Part shown: in pieces, positions 6,669 to 9,348 of the stretch | Layout of the letters: each line of letters starts with the position of its first letter | How positions within the stretch are numbered: the first letter of the stretch is position 1 | Position numbers and translations under genes: made by a program | Notes under the pieces: generated by a model | The model's input: only the letters and a program-made list of their open reading frames with translations | The model's database searches: none | What the model was told of the DNA's origin: nothing | From: UBA2979 sp963694535 | Lineage (GTDB): Bacteria; Chloroflexota; Dehalococcoidia; UBA2979 | NCBI GenBank assembly: GCA_963694535.1 | Contig: CAVODE010000071.1 | Coordinates: forward strand, 1-9,348 | Length of the DNA: 9,348 nucleotides | Direction: 5' to 3'

Positions 6669-6726
6669 TGCTCTCATCGAGAGCACAGCATTTTCCCGCA
6701 AGTTACAGAACTTACACAGAAGTTCT
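6669..6726. repeat. Two short perfect hairpins 3' of the halogenase gene
   Basis: TGCTCTC (6669-6675) pairs with GAGAGCA (6679-6685) around ATC. AGAACTT (6707-6713) pairs with AAGTTCT (6720-6726) around ACACAG. Both are 7-bp perfect stems within 90 bases after the halogenase stop. Neither is followed by a T tract on the - strand, so they could be 3'-end stabilisers, Rho-related structures or protein sites rather than intrinsic terminators. Confidence 0.4.
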
Positions 6727-6757
6727 AGCACTCCGTGAGCACTAATTGAGGTAGCTC

Positions 6758-8272
6758 TTATTCTTTTGCTATTCCCATAAGCATTTCTTCATGAGGTGTA
6801 AAATTCATAGAACAGCAATCGATAAAATTATCAACAAATTCCAAGTCAGATTGAGCTTTCTCCGCATCCGCAGAAGTTAGGTTTTCTTTGGCTGGAAATA
6901 GTCCCATCCCAGAGAGCAAGCAGTTCCAAGACCTATGTGTATAATAAGTTGCAATATCAAGACGCTTCAATTCAGCTTCCAAGTTTTTTACGTTGTACCA
7001 GCAATCAAGCATCGCCTTCAAGTTGTTCGAAATATTCTTGTTTTCTCGATTGTCTATCCAGTATTGACTATCACTTCTTGAATTAGTCTTATAATGTAGA
7101 ACTATGTAGTCTCGAATACCTTCAAAATTCATATTCATGCGTTGGTTAAATTCATCCTTATGTTGGTTGGTGAATCCACCTTCCTCAAATGCTATGGAAA
7201 ATTGCTCAATCGTGGCATATATAAATTGTATAGCTGTTGCTTCCAATGGTTCTATAAAACCTTGAGAAAGACCAACAGCCACACAATTGTTATGCCAAGA
7301 CTCTTGCGCTCTGCCAACTTTCATTTTTAGATGACGAGCTTCGATATCACTATCCAAAACCCCCAAATGTGCTCTTAGCTCTTTCTCAGCCTCATCTTGA
7401 GTACAATGTTGCGAACTATAAACATACCCGTTGCCAAAACGATTAGTCAGCGGTATCTGCCATGCCCAGCCATTCGTTAGTGCCGTCGACAAAGTTTCTG
7501 ATGGTATATGTGTATCAATTGTCGTCGGCAGTGCAATTGCAGAATCGTTAAAAAGGTTATCTGCGAAACTAATAAAAGGAACCTTTAAAGTTTTTTCCAG
7601 AAGAATTGAAGCGAAACCGGAACAGTCTACGAAAAAATCAGCAGCCAACGTTTGTTCATTACTAAGTTTTAAGGAAGTTATATCACCATTCGAATGTTGT
7701 TCAACGCTTTCGACAGTTCCCTGAATGTGATTAACGCCACTTTCTACAGCTTTTTTCCGCAGAAACTTCCCAAGCAATATGGAATCAAAGTGATAGCCAT
7801 ATTGAAAGTGAAATGGAAAGTTTTTTGATGGGATTGGTGCCAATTTTTTCCCTGTCAAACTTGCCATTAAGGAAAAACGATTGGGATTGGCTATGACATC
7901 AACCCCTTTTCGACGAAGAGCTGCATTATTGTAAAGATAATTAAATGTTAGTGAATCAAGACCACAGGGGAAAGGGTGAAAATACTCTTCATAACCAGAA
8001 ACCGTTGACCAATTTTTAAAACTTATGCCATTTTTATAGGTTGCATTGCATTCCGGCATCCACTCAGACTCACTTATATCCAATGAATCCAAAAAAGCTT
8101 TTAGCATTGGAGTAGACCCCTCGCCAACTCCAATAATACCGATATCAGCAGATTCAACTAAGGTGATGCTAATCCCAAGGTGCTGCCACTTTTTTTGTAA
8201 CACGTTGGCCGTCATCCAGCCTGCTGTTCCACCGCCCAGTATCACAATGTTTTTTACTTTTAAATCGTTCAT
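6758..8272 (-). CDS. Flavin-dependent tryptophan-halogenase-family protein
   Basis: A 504-aa cytosolic protein of the PrnA/RebH-like family, close to the usual 500-540 aa. The FAD-binding G-G-G-T-A-G-W is at 13-19. K80 in the C-N-A-T-Y-K context matches the catalytic lysine (K79 in PrnA) that carries or guides HOCl/HOBr. The signature W-x-W-x-I-P is at 269-274 (WAWQIP), and E344 in E-P-L-E-A-T matches PrnA E346. H99 and F101 match PrnA H101 and F103 at the substrate site. With FADH2 from a separate reductase (none in the window), O2 and halide, the family halogenates indole-type substrates. Receptor-linked members often have poorly defined natural substrates, and some halogenate free indoles in vitro. 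The start fits the family N-terminus, although the Shine-Dalgarno is weak. The receptor gene follows 603 bases downstream on the same strand. The gene is visibly more AT-rich than the receptor, which hints at a separate origin. Confidence 0.93.
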   Translation of the reverse strand: MNDLKVKNIVILGGGTAGWMTANVLQKKWQHLGISITLVESADIGIIGVGEGSTPMLKAFLDSLDISESEWMPECNATYKNGISFKNWSTVSGYEEYFHPFPCGLDSLTFNYLYNNAALRRKGVDVIANPNRFSLMASLTGKKLAPIPSKNFPFHFQYGYHFDSILLGKFLRKKAVESGVNHIQGTVESVEQHSNGDITSLKLSNEQTLAADFFVDCSGFASILLEKTLKVPFISFADNLFNDSAIALPTTIDTHIPSETLSTALTNGWAWQIPLTNRFGNGYVYSSQHCTQDEAEKELRAHLGVLDSDIEARHLKMKVGRAQESWHNNCVAVGLSQGFIEPLEATAIQFIYATIEQFSIAFEEGGFTNQHKDEFNQRMNMNFEGIRDYIVLHYKTNSRSDSQYWIDNRENKNISNNLKAMLDCWYNVKNLEAELKRLDIATYYTHRSWNCLLSGMGLFPAKENLTSADAEKAQSDLEFVDNFIDCCSMNFTPHEEMLMGIAKE

Positions 8273-8365
8273 TATTTTTACGCCAATAAATTTTATAGCT
8301 TTAATTGAGCGGTTAAGGTTAGTTAGGCCTTACTCTTGAATCTAGGACATTATGAATTTAGATAA
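8273..8365 (-). promoter_or_regulatory. Short region upstream of the halogenase, possible promoter
   Basis: TATAAA on the - strand (complement of 8292-8297) is a reasonable -10 element about 20 bases before the start codon. Upstream TTAACC (complement of 8311-8316) and CTAACC (complement of 8317-8322) are poor -35 candidates at 13- and 19-base spacing. The short leader and missing Shine-Dalgarno leave initiation uncertain. Confidence 0.22.
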
Positions 8366-8569
8366 TCACTGAATCTGTTCAAAGGCAATTGCATCGACTG
8401 TCTCCGCCTCCTCTTTTGAGTAATAATTAGGATAAAAGCTATCTCCATCCAAGTCTATGCCCCCTTTGCATGAAATATTATCTTGCTTCCCCCGAAAGCC
8501 TCGTAAATCTCCCTGCATTTCCACAATATTGACTACTCTAGCAGATGCTCTGCCTTCTAATTCGGTCAA
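8366..8569 (-). CDS. Doubtful 67-codon ORF, possibly a gene remnant
   Basis: The frame runs from a TTG at 8569 to a stop at 8366 and is open only back to the stop at 8594-8596. The protein text is not low-complexity: acidic, with G-I-D-L-D-G-D, Y-P-N-Y-Y and an acidic helix-like end (K-E-E-A-E-T-V-D-A-I). I cannot link it to any family. There is no Shine-Dalgarno before the TTG. An internal ATG (M18) has only a poor G-rich stretch before it. It could be a small gene downstream of the Tat-exported protein, the C-terminal remnant of a decayed gene, or a chance frame. The 300 bases around it otherwise show no gene. Confidence 0.28.
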   Translation of the reverse strand: MTELEGRASARVVNIVEMQGDLRGFRGKQDNISCKGGIDLDGDSFYPNYYSKEEAETVDAIAFEQIQ

Positions 8570-8671
8570 GTTTGTATTAGGCCGCCGCGTGCCCTACCGT
8601 CCTCCTTGGCAGCAGGTATTAGGCGAGTAGGGTAGTTTCTACCGAGTATCGGTTTTGGTTTTATTGGCACA
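8570..8671. other. Spacer with direct repeat and overlapping hairpins
   Basis: This short, locally GC-rich spacer lies between the Tat-exported protein gene and the doubtful ORF. It holds a 9-base direct repeat GTATTAGGC (8574-8582 and 8616-8624), the pairing arms CCCTAC (8592-8597) and GTAGGG (8627-8632), and two mutually exclusive small hairpins: GGTAG/CTACC (8631-8635, 8639-8643) and ACCGA/TCGGT (8641-8645, 8649-8653). T-rich sequence follows the last one only on the + strand, where no upstream + gene exists, so I do not call a terminator. Confidence 0.35.
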
Positions 8672-9136
8672 TCAGGCCGGGTCCATCTTTATAGTGTAGT
8701 CGTACCAATCCACGATTTTCCCATCCCTGATAAAGAACACACCAACGCCGTGCCAAGTCTTGATTGTGAAATCTGAGAAATAGTCAATTCGCTCATTAAT
8801 TACCATCGGCCCTCGTGCAAAAGTGTCTAGCACCTCGAATCTATCGACGTTGTTAATGATTGTCTGGATGCGGGCTGATACGGCATCACGGCCATCTGCC
8901 AGTTCCGTCGTCTCCGTCATCCGGTACGCACTGTCGTCAGCAAAAAAACCCATAATGGCGCCGAGATTATGACTAGGCCAAGTCGCGCAAAATTCGTTGA
9001 CGAGCTCAACATTAGTCTGCTCATCAGTTGTTAGTTCCGCTGCACTAGCTGAGCGGGTAATAGCAGCGAGAGCCATTGCCCCAGCTCCCGCAGCAATAAA
9101 GCCTCGACGATTCATTTCTGGCCCTTTAGTTGACAT
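8672..9136 (-). CDS. Tat-exported limonene-epoxide-hydrolase/SnoaL-like protein
   Basis: A 154-aa protein with the start placed at ATG 9136, which has AGGAG 5 bases upstream; a TTG at 9214 in the same frame is rejected. The twin-arginine signal is N-R-R-G-F-I (9-14), then an alanine-rich hydrophobic stretch and cleavage near A-S-A (31-33). The remaining 120 residues fit the NTF2-like cone fold of limonene-1,2-epoxide hydrolases. The pattern A-D-D-S-A-Y-R is at 66-72, G-R-D-A-V at 82-86, E-R-I-D at 115-118 and D-W-Y-D-Y at 143-147. By recalled comparison with the Rhodococcus enzyme, Y71, R116, D118 and D146 stand for the catalytic Tyr53, Arg99, Asp101 and Asp132, while the Asn55 position appears to be Met (M73). 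The activity could therefore be an epoxide hydrolase, an isomerase, or only ligand binding in the periplasm. Transcription is probably from the promoter at 9290-9295. Confidence 0.82.
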   Translation of the reverse strand: MSTKGPEMNRRGFIAAGAGAMALAAITRSASAAELTTDEQTNVELVNEFCATWPSHNLGAIMGFFADDSAYRMTETTELADGRDAVSARIQTIINNVDRFEVLDTFARGPMVINERIDYFSDFTIKTWHGVGVFFIRDGKIVDWYDYTIKMDPA

Positions 9137-9348
9137 GATTACTCCTTTGTATTCTCTGTGCTTTCTAAACTTCTTGCAGACAACTCCCTGCGGTACTGAC
9201 AAGTTGCTTCCCAATCTTTCAAAATTCGAGCATGAAATCTTAGTAACATCGCGTGTAACACCGACGAAACTTGAACCGAGCCTAATCTAATTATATCAAA
9301 GCGTTAGACGCTTAGACCAACTCCCCCCGCCTATTGGGCCAGGGAAGT
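9137..9348. other. Right-edge region without a gene
   Basis: 212 bases upstream of the Tat-exported protein gene. Apart from its Shine-Dalgarno (AGGAG, about 9142-9146) and the promoter with palindrome at 9283-9320, I see nothing. The frames open here on either strand have no ribosome site and no protein-like features. Confidence 0.5.
9283..9320 (-). promoter_or_regulatory. Extended -10 promoter with palindrome in its spacer
   Basis: On the - strand TGATATAAT (complement of 9290-9298) is a perfect -10 hexamer with the TG extension, predicting a start near 9283 and a leader of about 147 bases to the ATG at 9136. The -35 region is weak (TTGGTC at 19-base spacing), as is common for extended -10 promoters. 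Directly upstream, AAGCGT/ACGCTT (9299-9304, 9308-9313, loop TAG) forms a perfect 6-bp inverted repeat in the spacer, a natural place for a repressor. Confidence 0.5.

Larger units (their letters stand above)
6155..6757 (-). promoter_or_regulatory. Repeat-rich 603-base leader/promoter region between halogenase and receptor genes
   Basis: No supported coding sequence in 603 bases. The length implies that the receptor has its own promoter rather than only read-through from the halogenase. The best guess on the - strand is -35 TTAACA (complement of 6261-6266), a 16-base spacer and -10 TACGAT (complement of 6239-6244), giving a start near 6232; this is weak. The region also holds a compound hairpin at 6192-6222, repeated TTAACTA elements at 6224-6231, 6301-6319 and 6611-6620, and two short perfect hairpins just after the halogenase (6669-6685 and 6707-6726). 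The last two have no T tracts, so no clear terminator follows the halogenase. Confidence 0.4.

Noticed and set aside
6669..6726. Hairpins after the halogenase as intrinsic terminators
   Set aside because: Neither is followed by a run of T on the - strand.
7142..8339. Plus-strand frames opposite the halogenase (7142-7330, 7431-7724, 8046-8339)
   Set aside because: They are antisense to a gene with intact family motifs; the translations are cysteine- and serine-rich noise.
8641..8664. Hairpin ACCGA/TCGGT followed by T-rich sequence as a + strand terminator
   Set aside because: The stem is only 5 bp and no + strand gene lies upstream; on the - strand no T tract follows it.
9137..9214. Longer start (TTG at 9214) for the Tat-exported protein, adding 26 residues
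   Set aside because: The added residues would bury the twin-arginine signal inside the protein. ATG 9136 has a strong AGGAG at the right distance.
8997..9290. Plus-strand frame at the right edge
   Set aside because: It is antisense to the Tat signal and promoter of the 154-aa protein gene, with no ribosome site.
1..9348. tRNA, rRNA, CRISPR array, insertion sequence or integrase
   Set aside because: No cloverleaf, regularly spaced repeat, transposase-like protein or long terminal inverted repeat was seen on either strand.

Overview
The window looks like an accessory region of a Gram-negative, probably marine, gammaproteobacterium. The evidence is a large outer-membrane TonB-dependent receptor, Sec, lipoprotein and Tat export signals, moderate GC content and Shine-Dalgarno-led genes. 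The genus cannot be fixed from the sequence alone. No tRNA, rRNA, CRISPR array, transposase or phage gene was seen.

Left part, + strand (about 1-3109). A 5'-truncated TPR protein overlaps by 4 bases a 200-aa 2-oxoglutarate/Fe(II) oxygenase of the prolyl-4-hydroxylase-like type. After about 300 bases of AT-rich sequence come two small exported proteins in an apparent operon: a 100-aa lipoprotein that seems to use an ATT start codon, and a 157-aa periplasmic protein. Both carry the same cysteine-framed motif, C-x6-G-T-x-I-P-Q-x-[IV]-C. A 287-aa secreted protein of unknown function follows. It ends at a strong bidirectional terminator shared with the convergent receptor gene.

Right part, - strand (about 3126-9348). 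Read in the direction of transcription, this holds a Tat-exported small alpha+beta protein related to limonene-epoxide hydrolases, a doubtful 67-codon ORF, a flavin-dependent tryptophan-halogenase-family protein, a 603-base intergenic region rich in inverted and direct repeats, and a 990-aa TonB-dependent receptor.

How the genes may work together. PrnA-like halogenases next to TonB-dependent receptors, often with 2OG-Fe(II) or cupin-type oxygenases and TPR proteins nearby, are a recurrent arrangement in aquatic Proteobacteria, and their physiological substrate is mostly unknown (recalled knowledge, not searched here). A reasonable inference is that the receptor imports a ligand that is halogenated or hydroxylated by these enzymes, or that the enzymes act on something related to the receptor. 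The less familiar elements are the small exported proteins on the + strand. One has a TonB-box-like segment (EEIIVIG) close to the one in the receptor (EEIIVTG). The other notable element is the repeat-rich leader of the receptor gene.
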